This document shows, piece by piece, positions 11,928-23,950 of a stretch of 64,000 nucleotides of DNA (the stretch's first letter is position 1; each line of letters begins with the position of its first letter). Position numbers and translations under genes: made by a program. The notes below the pieces were generated by a model. It did no database searches. It saw nothing but the letters and a program-made list of their open reading frames with translations, and had not been told where the DNA came from. Source of the DNA: Annona cherimola (taxonomy: Eukaryota > Streptophyta > Magnoliopsida > Magnoliales > Annonaceae); contig CM059971.1 of NCBI GenBank assembly GCA_030490835.1, forward strand, positions 51,756,012 through 51,820,011. Direction: 5' to 3'.

Positions 11928-12217
11928 ATCTCCCCCTTTTTGATGATTGACAAAACTAAATTGAGCTTGTATCTTTCAAGATAATCACATTCATATAGTT
12001 TTCAAAACAGATCATATCTTTCAAACAGAGTATAGTAAATATGAAACACATAGCAAGCATGAAACACATATATGAGCATAAACAATTTCATAAATCAATC
12101 ATTTTTTACAGATTACACTGTAAAGCAAAAATGAAACCTAGATACAAACTACCTGACCCAAAATGCTCTAAAAACTCTCAAAAACAACTCTATTCCTATT
12201 CTATCTCCCCCTTTTTG
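11928..12217 (-). other. copia A polypurine tracts and 3' untranslated region
   Basis: Directly inside the LTR, 11928-11941 reads AAAAAGGGGGAGAT on the minus strand, the plus-strand primer. A second copy of the same motif lies at 12202-12216, just after the stop of the post-pol ORF. Repeated polypurine tracts are reported for Sireviruses. No other feature is seen. Confidence 0.8.
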
Positions 12218-15200
12218 TCAATCTTTCAAAAATGGTTCAATTACCAAGGATTTGGTGAATTGAAATTGAGAAATGGGATATGAAGATTGAATGGGTTTGA
12301 TAGGACGAACATGAGCAGAGGAATAGAAGGAAGAAACTGGAGCGGGAGTCGGATCTCGATGAACTGATCCTGAATCGAAAGGATCAAGCTCCGGTATGGG
12401 TCGATTTTTGTGTCGCGCCGATGCAAGATGGTATCTAATGGTACGTATTTCCCGATCGATTCGATCTTGTCGGGAATGCATATCATTAATGGCAGTAAGA
12501 ACTTCAGTCATGAGACTGGTCATTCGATCCTCTTGATGACCCATTTCCTCTCGTAGAGCAGATATCTCATCTTTAATGCTCTGTAATGTGACCTCTTGAG
12601 ATGACGGTGGAGGCGCCCGATCAGGTGCAGCAGATCCCTGTGGAGAGTAGGATCCGTGCGTCATAGGAGATACCGGCTCCTCGGGAACGTCTCGGGGTGG
12701 AGCAGATGGTGCCTCGGGAGGCTGCTCCCCCTCAGTCTCTGCATGGCCTTCTTGCTCACGAGCTGGTTCGCCCAACTTTTCTCGTATCCTATCATCCCTG
12801 AACTGCTCCAAATTGATCTTCATTCATTGGAGCAATGCCTTATTGATGGCATTTGTGGTTTTAGGGACTTCAAATGGTTCACCATCAATGTCTACCTCAT
12901 AATATTCGAGGATCCTCGTGATCCATGTCCCGTAGGGTAGAACTCCTCTCGGATTGTCCTTTCGACATGCCAAGGCTTCTAGGAATAGTCTTGGGAGACT
13001 GATCTTGACTTTGTTGACTAATTTCCATAGAATCATGGCTTCCTACGGATTGAGCTGATTCCTTCCACCGCCTTTCGGATAAATGCAGTGAGCAATGAGT
13101 AAACGAAGGACTCTCAGCCGTGGAGAAAGATCCATGTGTGAGGACCAGGTATTTTTATTCTATTTTTATTATAACTTTTCTCTATTTATGAGGTAACTTA
13201 TGAACATGCTAGTAAGAATTTTACGATATTAATGGATACATAACATACATGGACACGACATTTAGGAGATGTATAGTGCATATGTGCATGTATGATTAGC
13301 GTTCCATTGATGGGCACTATGACTATTGTTTCCCTCGCAGAGTAGGTACGGGGTTCGACCTGCCCGGTCAGGTCGCGGGGGTCAAGGGGGTAGCGCCCTT
13401 GCGGGGGTGCAGGGGGCAGCGCCCCCGAAGAAAATTTTAATTATTAAGTCGTATGAGTGGGAGAGTAAATTACTAATTGCAATTAGACCCGATCCATGTT
13501 CCGACCCGACCCGATAGGGATTCAGTAATAAAGGAAGCCCGCGCGCGCTAGGGTTCATTTTTCATCCCGCACCCGGCTATCTTCCGTCTTCTTCTCTTTC
13601 CGTTCTCTGCGTCTTCTCTTCATTCCCCACCATTCAGTTCGGGCTAGCCACGGATTCATTCAAGGAAGCTCTACCGACTGTTTGAGGATCATCGACTCGA
13701 ATCGTGGAAGTTCCGAATCTCTCCGTCTAAGTCTGGAGCACTATTTTTGGGGGAAATTTCGATTCAAGTAAGTAGATGTCGCCCCTTCTCGATTTAGTGA
13801 TGAAATTTTATGTTAAACGCGATGCGAGGCTAGAGGGAATGTATAGCTTCTAACGATTCCATGGTATTAGGCGTAGAGTTCGTAACAGTTAGGGTTCATG
13901 GTGAATTTACTTTGAATGCGTGATTTCTATGATGTAAAAGACTTCTTAGCAGTTGTTATATTGTTGAAATGTGACGTGAATTGATTTGCCCCAATCGAGA
14001 GTATGAATTGAAGGTTCTTTCATTTCACACCTATCATGTGTTTGATAAAATGCTTGTGTGACAGATCTATGTGTTGTATCTGAATTGTGTTGATGTTGTA
14101 TGCGTGGTTTGCGATGTGTTTCATTGTCTGTTATATATGATGCGTTATCTCAAATAGTTGGTTGTAAGGGTTGTTCATGGCCCCTGATTGACATGAGGAG
14201 AGGGTTGTTCATGGCCCTTGATGGACATGAGTAGATGATTGGTTGCGTTGGTCAATTTGTGTGTATGGTTATATGTATACGATCTTGGGAGTGGGTATTG
14301 GACCCATGTGTATTAGCTTCATCACTGTATGAGTATCCATCATTATGCTTATTTGTACTTTGTGCTAACCACTATCTACTTACTGGGTCTATTTAGACTC
14401 ATATCATTGTTATCGTGATTTTAGATCGCAGGTCAGAAGGGGAACTTAAGGATGGGACAAGTTGAAGATCAAACATGAGAGACCCTAGCACAATATGTTG
14501 ATTCCAGTTCTTTTAGACTTGTGCTCTTTTGATAATCATATATGTAGACAATTACTTAGGCGGATTCGTTTTGACAACTATAATGTATTTGGTATTTCAG
14601 ATTGGATTATAATCCTTGTTGATGCACATATGCATGACTATTATATCTGTTTGTTGTGTAAGGAAAATATGTAATGATTTCCTTCTATATGAATGTTCTT
14701 ATTATATGAAGATGCAAGTATATAAATAGGATTGAATGTTACAGATGGAAATGTAATGAATATCAGGTCATGTATTCCATATTACCCCTTGTATGTTATG
14801 GGGAGATGCTGCCGAATTTTTCTTAGATTGTGTAGCGCCGTTGATTAGTTATTGAGTATTTTTATGAATGGGGCGTTACACCATGTAATGTAGGAACTTG
14901 GTTCCTGCATGATACTTGTTACTCTTGGTTAGCTCATTGTAGATTTTCTCTATCGTAAGATCCTGGGGAAGTCGCTCTTCTTCGAATGGGACTTCGAGAA
15001 TACTGCCTATTTTCTTTATTGCTTCTTCTTGATCTGGGTTAGCTATTGTTCCAAAAAATATTTCTGTGCCTTTGACAAAGGTTGAAAAATTATTATCATC
15101 CCACAGATAATAGAACATCCTTGTCAGATCGGGATATACCCTTTCATCTGTCTTCGGCAACTGTATCTATCCTTGATAATCCAATAATTCTTCTATGTCG

Positions 15201-15593
15201 AATTCATAATCGTTGAGAAATTTGAAGTCGATGATCTTTGGAATGAATACCTTTCTTTCGTAGAAATATTTGTAAAATCTACTATGCTGAAGCTCTGTTT
15301 TGAAGTAGGTTGTGGGCATTTTTCAGAACTTGCCCCTTTTTGATTGGGATCCTTCCAGTGTTTGAGCTTTGAGGTTGACTCTCTGACCTCGAAGCTCGAT
15401 CTGAAGATTGGGTAGCGGTTTGAAACCTGACCCTTCTACCTGTTGAGGTTGAAGGTTCCTCTCTGGCTCGTTTCGTAGGAGTCCTCTGTCTCCTAGGAAT
15501 TTCTTCCTCCGTATTTGACCTCGAAGGTCTGGGTACAGGTTTAAGTGAGGGCTTGGAGACAGCTAATTTGGGAAGTCTAGGTTTCGGAGCCAT
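12218..15593 (-). pseudogene. Post-pol ORF of copia A, putative plant transposon protein (broken)
   Basis: Starts MAPKPRLPKLAVSKPS at 15593 with a basic, serine/proline-rich N-terminus and stops at 15282. A frame change leads to FYKYFYERKVFIP and the 14881-15160 block with YPDLTRMFYYLWDD. The 1.74-kb solo LTR (13137-14880) then interrupts. After it come IYPKGGG, VLPYGTWITRILEYYEVD and FEVPKTTNAINKALLQ, a stop near 12824, and finally a 201-residue acidic/proline-rich part (12218-12823) with a likely coiled coil (EISALREEMGHQEDRM). The central part resembles the family called putative plant transposon protein (Transposase_32 type in Pfam, from memory). Its function is unknown. Its place corresponds to the env-like ORF of Sireviruses. 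Homologous pieces lie in copia B. Confidence 0.75.
13137..14880 (+). mobile_element. Solo LTR inserted in copia A post-pol ORF
   Basis: Begins TGTGAGGACCAGG and ends GGGGCGTTACA, with perfect CCATG duplications at 13132-13136 and 14881-14885. It is 1744 bp with no coding sequence. A GC-rich block with GGGGGCAGCGCCCCCG lies at about 13410-13425, and a duplicated roughly 34-bp unit (GGTTGTTCATGGCCC) at about 14168-14230. The ends resemble those of the giant LTRs, and a TTACTGGGT motif near the 3' end parallels their TTACTGAGT. It may be a shorter relative. Confidence 0.88.
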
Positions 15594-16131
15594 TGAATTG
15601 GAGTGGAAAACTTGGAGAGAGGCTGTGAAGGAATAATAAAAAAAACTAAGCAGTGTAAGACAGAGAGAGAAAGAGAGGAAAAAAGGAGAAATGAATGAGA
15701 GAGGAGCTGGCGAATTTAGGCAATTTGAGATTTGAGAGAAAGAAAGGTTGGAAGCAGGGAGAAGAACAGATTGCTGGAAAAATTACCGGAGTTTTAATAA
15801 GAAAACAAAAAAGAAAAGGCTGAAAAGAAATGGGTGTCGGAAAAAGAGAAAGAGAGAGAGCGATGGCCGGAGATTCGGAGAGGAAAATGAAATCGCCGGG
15901 GCTGGAAACGGCGGGAAATGGAGAAGGAAGAAGAAAGAAAGAGGAAGAAAAGGAGAAGGGGGAAGGCGAGCCATCGCGTGCGCGGAGCGACCCAGTGGAG
16001 TTGACTTCGCCTCAGGGGCGGAGTCGACTTCGCTTCTCCCAAGTCGACTTCACTAGAGTCGACTTGACTTTGCTGGAGTCGACTTGACTGATCGACTTGG
16101 CTCCTTTTAGATCAGATTTGTATAATTCTTC
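15594..16131 (-). promoter_or_regulatory. Purine-rich spacer with GTCGAC palindrome cluster
   Basis: Lies between RNase H and the post-pol ORF. Four GTCGAC cores occur within 60 bp (16023, 16043, 16058, 16078), the same palindrome that fills the LTRs. The rest (15640-15965) is strongly purine-biased on the plus strand and pyrimidine-rich on the element's sense strand, like a long leader. This could be an internal promoter or leader for the downstream ORF. That is inference; no splice or transcript evidence is available. Confidence 0.5.
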
Positions 16132-16773
16132 CTAGTTTAATTCTATCATCCCCATATCATTTCTAATTTTATAAAATGATTCCTTTGCTAGAGATTTGGT
16201 AAAGATATCAGCAATTTGATCTTCAGTTTTCACATATTCTAAGCAAATATCATGATTCTCAACATGTTCTCTAATAAAATGATGTCTTACATCTATATGC
16301 TTGGTTCTTGAATGCAGTACAGGATTCTTAGTCAAACATATAGCACTTGTGTTATCACATTTAATAGGAATATTAAAATAATCAATGTCATAATCTTTCA
16401 ATTGTTGTTTCATCCAAAGTAGTTGGGCACAACAGCTTCCGGCGGCTATATATTCAGCTTCCGCAGTAGATAAGGCAACACTGGTTTGTTTCCTTGAGTA
16501 CCATGAAACCAACATATTTCCAACAAATTGACAAGTTCCACTGGTACTTTTTCTATCTACTTTGTAACCGGAAAAATCCGCATCCGAATAGCCGATTAAA
16601 TCAAATGTTGACCCCTTTGGATACCATAGTCCAAGATTGATAGTAGTTATCAAATATTTAAAAATTCTTTTTACAGCCAATAGATGTGATTCTTTAGGAC
16701 ATGCTTGAAATCTAGAGCACATACAAACACTGAATAAAATATCTGGTCTAGAAGCAGTTAAATATAACAATGA
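16132..16773 (-). pseudogene. copia A RNase H
   Basis: Opens with LYLTASRPDILFSVCMCSRF. The catalytic motifs GYSDADFSG, STAEAEYIA and IKCDNTSAICL are present, followed by TKHIDVRHHFIREH. A single TGA at 16771-16773 separates it from reverse transcriptase at the place where copia elements have glycine. The domain itself is open and could be intact. It ends at 16132. Confidence 0.92.
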
Positions 16774-18500
16774 TCATATCATGCTTCTATAGAGCTTTTG
16801 ATCGATACATTTACCGTTTTCGTCTGTGTCGATCTTGATCGTAGAACTCATTGGTGTATTTGCTCCTTTACCATTTTGCATTCTAAATTTCTTGAGCATT
16901 TCTTTGATATATTTGGATTGATTTAAGAATATTCCTTCCGTGTGCTGCTTGATTTGTAGTCCAAGAAAGAAATTTAATTCTCCCATCATGCTCATTTCAA
17001 ATTCGCTCTGCATGATCTTAGAAAATTCTTGGCATAAAGTTTCATCAGTAGCTCCAAATATTATATCATCTACATAAATGTGTACAATTAAAATATTTTT
17101 ACTTTTATATTTAATGAACAAAGTAGTATCAACTTTCCCTCTTTGAAACTCATGATCGATCAAAAATCTGTTTAACCTTTCATACCAAGCTCTTGGGGCT
17201 TGTTTTAGTCCATATAACGCTTTGGTCAATTTATAAACATATTTTGATTGATCCTTTTCTTCAAATCCTAGGGGTTGTTCAACATATACTTCTTCGCACA
17301 AATATCCATTCAGAAATGCGCTTTTTACATCCATTTGAAACAATTTGAAATTCATATGAGAAGCAAATGCTAGTAAGATACGTATGGCTTCTAATCTAGC
17401 CACAGGTGCATATGATTCTTCAAAATCAATCCCTTCTTCCTGGGAATACCCTTTGGCTACTAATCTAGCCTTGTTTCTAATTACAAGTCCGCTTTCGTCC
17501 AATTTGTTCCTAAATATCCATTTGGTACCAATAATGGTATGACCATTTGGTCTAGGAACTAAATACCATACATTGTTCCTTTCAAATTGGTTTAGCTCTT
17601 CTTGCATTGCAATGACCCAGTTTTCATCATTGAGAGCTTGTTCAATGGTAGTTGGTTCGATTTTTGATAGAAAAGCATATTGTCCACAAATGTTTTGTTT
17701 TGATCTTCTAGTTTTCACTCCTTCATACACATTTCCAATGACTTGCTCAATTGGATGGGCATTCTTGAACTTTAAATCAGTTGGAGGTTTGTAAGAATCA
17801 TTACCTTCACTTACCTCTTCCTCTATGAGGTTTTCTGGCTTGAGCTCGATTTCCTTTGGTTGTTCTTTTCCTTTTGTTTCATCTGCATCACTTAACTCAT
17901 CCTTCTTTCTCAGAGTTTGGTTAAATTCATCAAAGACAACATGTATCGACTCTTCTACAACTTGGTTTTGTTTATTGAATACTCTATATGCTTTGCTATT
18001 TGATGAGTAACCAAGGAATATTGCCTCATCACTTTTAGCATCTAGTTTTCCTAAGTTGGTTTTTCCATTGTTCAAAACATAGCATGTGCATCCAAAAGCA
18101 TGAAAATAAGAAATATTTGGTTTTCTTCCTTTCCATAGCTCATATGGGGTCTTTTTCAAGATTGCTCTAATGGTAACTCGATTCAAAACATGACAAGCTA
18201 TATTTACAGCTTCACCCCAAAATTTCTTGGATAGTTTGCTTTCATTTAGCATTGTTCTAGCCATCTCTTGTATAGTTCTGTTTTTCCTTTCAACTACTCC
18301 ATTTTGTTGTGGAGTTCTTGGTGCAGAAAATGTGTGATGAATTCCTTTTTCATTACATAATTCTATGAATCGTTTGTTTTCAAATTCACCACCATGATCA
18401 CTTCTTATAGTTATAATAGTACTTTTTTTTCATTTTGCACCAAATTTACAAAAGTTGCAAACATAGAGAAGGCTTCATCTTTGCTAGCTAAGAGAATTAT
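16774..18500 (-). pseudogene. copia A integrase C-terminal part and reverse transcriptase
   Basis: From 18264 an open frame of 496 residues runs through the integrase tail ([35 protein letters not shown]) and a low-complexity linker to reverse transcriptase ([51 protein letters not shown]). The aspartates in QMDVK and YVDD are kept. Upstream, between 18265 and 18500, integrase core sequence ([10 protein letters not shown]) lies in another frame, with a shift at the T-run near 18421-18429 and a stop at 18501-18503. The product would copy element RNA into DNA. Confidence 0.93.
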
Positions 18501-19208
18501 CTATGTGAATCTTAAAAAATCATCAACAATTACAAATACATATTTCTTTCCACCAATGGTTAAAATATCGGATGGCCCATATAGATCCATGTGTAGCAAT
18601 TCAAGTGGCCTAGTGGTGGAAATTTCCTTTTTGGTAGAGAAAGGCCTTTTAGGTTGTTTTGATAATTGACATGCCTTGCAAATTTTGTCCTTGTCATATT
18701 TTAACTTTGGCAATCCTTCTACCAAACTCTTTTTCCATAGGGTCTTTATATTTCCCATGTTTATATGTCCAAGCCTTTTATGCCAAATCCATGGATCATT
18801 ATCAATGGCCATTAGACATTGACCATCTAATTCATCAAGTGAAACCAAATATACATTTCCATGTCTTTTTCCACTAAACATGATATGTTCTCCATCAAAT
18901 ACATTACATATGGATGATTCAAACACAACCTTGTATCTTTTGTCACATAATTGACTAATGCTCATTAAATTGTGCTTGAGTCCTTCAACAAACAAAACAT
19001 CTTCCATGCATGCATTTGAAATACTATATATGTTTCCCTTACCTTTAATTTTACCTTTCTCATTATTACCAAAGGCAACCGTTCCATTGTTGCAAGGCTT
19101 AAGTTTATGAAATAAACTTCTTTCTCCGGTCATATGCCTTGAACAACCACTGTCCATGAACCATACATTGTTTGCCTTTGCCTTAAAACATATCTGAAAA
19201 ATAAACAA
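18501..19208 (-). pseudogene. copia A protease and integrase N-terminus
   Basis: Contains the aspartic protease motif FMDSGCSRHMTG, then the integrase zinc region (WHKRLGHINMG ... CKACQLSKQ) and the first catalytic aspartate (LLHMDLYGP). It ends at a TAG (18501-18503) within RFT*IILL, where related elements have tryptophan. The frame differs from that of gag, so a frameshift lies between 19208 and 19231. Confidence 0.9.
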
Positions 19209-19230
19209 GTAAATCTTATCTCTTTGGTAC

Positions 19231-21033
19231 CTATTTTATGGGTCCGTTTGGGTTAGTTAACCTTTGAAGTTTGAGTTGATCCACCTTTGATTCCATAAAA
19301 CCAATGCATTTTGGCATCCAAACCAATTTAGCACCTAGGTTTTGCAGTTTTCTAAGTTTACATTGATAGATCTTATGTCCAAGCTTGTTGCAAAAGTTAC
19401 AAGCTACTGGAAGTCTAGAAATAGGGAGACATTTGGTAATTTGTTCATTGGTTGGTCTTTTGGTCCAAACTATTCGATTTATCTTTGGTTTAGTAAAATT
19501 AGTTTTGATATTATTTCTTGGAGCATTAGTTTCAGTTTGTTCAAGTGCATTGTACCCAAGTCCTTTCTTGCAAGTTTGAGTTGTCATTTTCAAGAACATT
19601 TTTACTTTTTCTCCTGGATTAGAGAACTTGGCAAGAGATTCATTTAATGATTTATTCTCGTTTTTAAGTTTTTCTAATTCATTTTCTAAGGTATTCTTTT
19701 CATCTTTTAACTTGTCTAATTTTTCAGCAAGTTTACCATTTACAATTATTACTGCATCACATTGTCTTTTCTTAATTGTAAACTTGTTTCCTAATTTCTT
19801 TATTTCTTCATATAGTGAATCATAAGCTTGTTGAAGTTCCTCTAATTCAGCACATTTAAGACATTCTTTTGTAGAGAAATTTGAAAAGGATTTCTGTTTG
19901 GAGGTTACCTCTTGACTACTCGTGCAGTCCGTTGAAGTGGCTTGATCCTCCAAGGTTTCCATTGCTGCAAAGCATATGTCGGTGTTTACTATGCAACAGA
20001 TTCTTGCACAATCTACTTCGCATTCTTCACTTGAGGAGCTATTCGTTGTAGATTCTTCTTCATTTACGTACATGCCTCTTCCTTTGTTTCTTTGAAATCT
20101 TTTGTTGTCGCCTCGATCTTTTCTTTGTTCCTTTGCCTTGTTTTCTTCGGGCGTTGGATATTGGGCTTGCATGTGTCCCGAACCGCCGCATCGGTAACAT
20201 TTGGTTGTTTCTTTCTTTTTCTCTTTGGAGTTTCTTTCTTTAAAATTTCTGAAATTTCTGCCTTTCCTCACAAATTTTCTGAATCGTTTTGTGAGTAGGG
20301 CAATCTCATCGTCATTTTGTGAAGATGAAGTATCGTATGAATCTTGTGCGGCTTTTAAGGCAATTGCTCTTTTGCCTTTGTGATGGTCTTCATTTCTTTT
20401 CTTAATTAGCTCATGTGATATTAATGAGCTAATTAGGTTTTCTAGCTTCAATGTATTGAGGTCCTTAGCTTCTTCTATTGCAGTAATCTTTGGAGTCCAA
20501 GATTCCGGTAGAGCCCTTAAAATCTTCATAACCTGTTCAGATTCAGATATAACCTTTCCAAGACCTTTCAAAGCATTAGTAATTTTTGAGAATCTAGCAA
20601 ACATTTCAGAAATATTTTCTGTTTATAACATTCTAAAATTTTCTAATTCTCCAATCAAAATATTTCTTCTTGTCCCTTGGACTTGAGAAGTTCCTTCATA
20701 GATGGAGGTTAATGTATCCTATATCTCTTTGGCGGTTAAACAAGAGAATACTCTATCATATTCAGATGCCGTGAGAGCACAAAATAGTGAATTCATAGCT
20801 TTGGCATTGCTCTTCACAATTCTTACTTCCTCATCGGTCCATTTGGAAGCTTTTTCATCAATGGGCAAGATCACACCATCTTGAATTGCAATCCAAGAGT
20901 CCATATCGGTAGCCATGATGAGTTGTTTCATTCTTAGCTTTCAATATCCAAAATTGCTCCCATCAAACAATGGTGGCCTAGTAAAGGATTGACCTTCGGC
21001 AAATGCGGGAACGGAAGTAGATTGGGATGCCAT
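19231..21033 (-). pseudogene. copia A gag with coiled-coil extension
   Basis: The likely start is the ATG at 21031-21033 (MASQSTSVPAF, then FTRPPLFDGSNF). Stops occur at 20941-20943, 20719-20721 and 20624-20626; the first two are at positions where tryptophan is usual. The long open part (19231-20604) has a zinc knuckle CYRCGGSGHMQAQY, with its last cysteine replaced by tyrosine, and a second complete one, CNFCNKLGHKIYQC. Between them is a cysteine-bearing acidic segment and a heptad-like coiled coil (KLAEKLDKLKDEKNTLENEL). Gag would form the particle and bind RNA. The extended coiled-coil gag fits Sireviruses. Confidence 0.9.
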
Positions 21034-21068
21034 GTCAATAAGATCTCTTTGGTAAGCTCAAAGACCTA

Positions 21069-21079
21069 CTCTGATACCA
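21069..21079 (-). promoter_or_regulatory. copia A primer-binding site
   Basis: TGGTATCAGAG on the minus strand, two bases inside the 5' LTR. It is complementary to the 3' end of initiator methionine tRNA, the usual primer of plant copia elements. Confidence 0.9.
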
Positions 21080-21081
21080 CT

Positions 21082-22784
21082 TGTTGGTCCCGAGTTAATG
21101 GTAAAACCCAAGAGGGGAGGGGTGAATTGGGTTCTTATAAAATTCTTCGGTAAATTAAAACTTAACCCCTTGAAAGCTTAATCCCCTTGATTGAAACAAA
21201 TAGAGAGCAATGAAATAGTGAAAGCAATAAGGTAAACAGTAGGCAAGATTTATAGTGGTTCGGGCAACCTCTCCCTACTCCACTCTTCCAAGCTCACACA
21301 CAGTTGTGACTTGGGTTCCACTATGTATTCCGCATATACACTTGGAGTCTCCGCTCTCTTCTAGATTCTAGCTCTAGGGGGCATACACAATCATAGCCTA
21401 TGCTCTCTTCTAGATTCTAGCTCTAGGGGGCTTATACACTTTATACAAATAGGTGATGAGTTCAACTCCAATCACAACTTTACTTGCAACATCTTGGTTT
21501 GTTACAACAAACTCAAACTAAGACCAATAACAAGGAATAATGAAAATAAGGAAGATCTACACTTTACTGAGTTTATGTAGGCAAGATTCAGCTTGAGAAA
21601 GAGTTTGCAGAAGCAACTGGTTGTATATCGTTGACGCTACTTGCAACTTGAAGCTCGTTCTTCCTTTGAAAGTGTATAGATCACTCAAATTTAGAGAAAA
21701 GCAAATGGGAGCTCTTGTTTGCACTTATTTTCTCTCTTTAGACAATGTAGTGTGTGTATTCTCGTTTGCTTGAGTGTCTATTTATAGAATGGAGAAAATT
21801 TGAACGTTATAGAAGTGGTTGGCGCGCAATAAATGTTCCAACGTTCAAAAATTCGAACGTTGGTTCCCCAAGTCGCAGGTGGAGTCGACTTCATTTGCGA
21901 CTTGGCTTCCCAAGTCGTAACTGGAGTCGACTTCGTTTGCGACTTCAGTTCCAAGTCTGAGATTAGGTCGACTTGGTTTCAGACTTGACCTCAAGTCGAT
22001 CTTGGAGTCGACTTGGGTTGCGACTTGACCTGTTCTTCTGCTGCAATTTGTTTGGTCCTTGCTTGATTTCCTCTAGCTTGCTTAGCTTCCTTTATTGAAT
22101 CTTCTTTATTTATGGAATGGCTTCTCATATTTGTAAACTTCTTGAAGAGCTTGTCTTTGAGTCATCTTTCTTGCCTTCGATGCTATGACTTAAGTTTCTT
22201 CAACTATGTTTGAAGTTGTGCTTTGGACTTTGAGAGACTTGAGTTGATAGTGAGCTTGTACTCTTGATTTGGGTTTGAGAAATCCCAAGTTGATCTTGAA
22301 AATGAGCTTGAATCTGTATTTTAGACTTTGAAGAACTCAAGTCGAACTTGGGGTCGAATTCATCTGCAACTTCACCCAAGTCGCACCTGGAGTCGACTTC
22401 GTCTGCGACTTCGGCATTTTTGTACCCCAAAATCAGCTCTGGAGTATTTTTGCCGTCTGAAGTCGATGCTGGAATCGACTTCGTTTGCGACTTGGCTTCC
22501 CAAGTCGCAAGTGGAGTCGACTTGGCCTGCGACTTCACCTATTTTTCCTTCCAATTTGAATTTTGCTGTGTGGTCTGTTTTGGAGTCGAATATGGAGTCG
22601 ACTTTGGGATCGACTTCACCCTAAGTCGAAGTCCAAGTCGACTTGGATATCGACTTGGCTAATTTATTCCTTAAATCACTAAGCAAAATCATCAGTAATC
22701 ACCTTATACTCAATTTTAACTTTGTTAATCATCAAAACTCATGCTTTGGTTAATTTTGTTTTGTTTTAAACATTGTTTCCAACA
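21082..22784 (-). repeat. copia A 5' LTR (right)
   Basis: Same length and ends as 10225-11927. Two of the palindromes intact in the left LTR have lost the GTCGAC core here (GTCGAATTC near 22353 and ATCGAC near 22475), so the array is decaying differently in the two LTRs. Confidence 0.95.
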
Positions 22785-22789
22785 GTTGT

Positions 22790-23357
22790 CCTACCCACCC
22801 TCTAATTTACAAAATTTCTCTCTTTCTTTTCCCCTTTTTGACAATCATCAAGAAGGGTTACAAAAAGGCAATTGAAGCTTTAATGATAAGGAGCAATACT
22901 GTGTTTATTGCATTAGTTGGATTTATTACTTTAAAAGGTTCCCCCTCAAGGTCAACATTGTAGTATTCAAAAACTTTAGTTATCCACGTCCCATTAGGGA
23001 TAACTCTTGAATTATTTTTCTTCAACTCTAGGGCTTGCATAATCAGTCTTAGAAGAGATACCTTCTTTCTGTTGGCCAATTTCCAAATGATCTCAGCCTC
23101 CTGAGGGTTAACTTCCTGCCTCCTCCTTTATGGACAACTAGCAATCTCAATACCAGAAGTTTCTGGGCCAGATCCATACAATGCAAGAACTTCATCTCTT
23201 CTACATACTTGTTGCTCCTGGTAAGGTCGTTATACATGGCAGCTGGTATTAGGCCTTTAGGTAAGGACTCCTCATCAGATGGTATTTTTAAGATAGCTGC
23301 AATATATTCCCTAGTGTTTCTTCTTGAAATGCCCTGTTATGCCCTATATTAAGCTTT
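22790..23357 (-). pseudogene. Post-pol ORF of copia B, downstream part
   Basis: On the minus strand this reads SLPKGLIPAAMYNDLTRSNKY, then a KGGG motif, NGTWITKVFEYYNVDLEGEP and INPTNAINTVLL. It is homologous to 12824-15160 of copia A. Its upstream part is at 39803-40331, and the giant LTR at 23363-39797 separates the two. At the left, copia A (TSD GTTGT) follows. A pyrimidine-rich tract near 22820-22842 may be a decayed polypurine tract. No LTR follows, so the 3' end of copia B is missing. Confidence 0.72.
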
Positions 23358-23950
23358 ACTCCTGTGGCGCCCCGAACCGAGTGTCACAACATGAGCCGTA
23401 CTCCGGGACCGTTTATTGATTGGTAAACATTATCAAGATTGTTGCTCTATCACACGGCGGGTTCATTTGATAATTATCCATTTATAATTTACTCCATAGG
23501 AGTTTATCTCATCTTTCATATTCAATTTTACATCAATTTGCCTATCCTGGCCATCATCAAGTCTTGATGTATCCATTATATATTATAAGTTCTATGGCAT
23601 TCATATCATACGCATAACATACATTCATCATTTATCCATAAAAAAAAATTTTATCAATCCAACATACACCACAGTGTAAATCACATAAATTGTAATAAGT
23701 AGCAATCACATGATTCATAATACATTTTTCCACATTCGGAAACACAGGAATCCATAGAATCATCGTCCTTCATTTAGTCTGTGCTCCTCCATCGTAGTCA
23801 TCTTTGTACTTGTCTTAGGATTTGGAAAACAAATTGTGAGTATAACTCAGTAAACAAGCTGCATAGTTTTTCAAACAATGCATTTTGCAAGCAAAGTTTG
23901 CATTTAAATAGCCTTTTTGAAATCAACATCATATCCACTCGTGGGTATAC

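Larger units (their letters stand above)
10225..22784 (-). mobile_element. Complete Ty1/copia element with post-pol ORF (copia A)
   Basis: Two LTRs of exactly 1703 bp (10225-11927 and 21082-22784) are flanked by perfect GTTGT duplications at 10220-10224 and 22785-22789. The element reads right to left: LTR, tRNA-iMet-type primer site, gag, protease, integrase, reverse transcriptase, RNase H, purine-rich spacer, extra ORF, two polypurine tracts, LTR. The large size, coiled-coil gag extension, repeated polypurine tract, palindrome-rich LTRs and the ORF in the env position are Sirevirus-like. In the first roughly 400 LTR bases I count 12 differences between the two LTRs, so the insertion is moderately old. 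The gag-pol frame has only a handful of breaks. Confidence 0.93.

Noticed and set aside
17573..18669. Plus-strand ORFs opposite copia A pol
   Set aside because: They are shadows of clearly recognised minus-strand integrase and reverse transcriptase.
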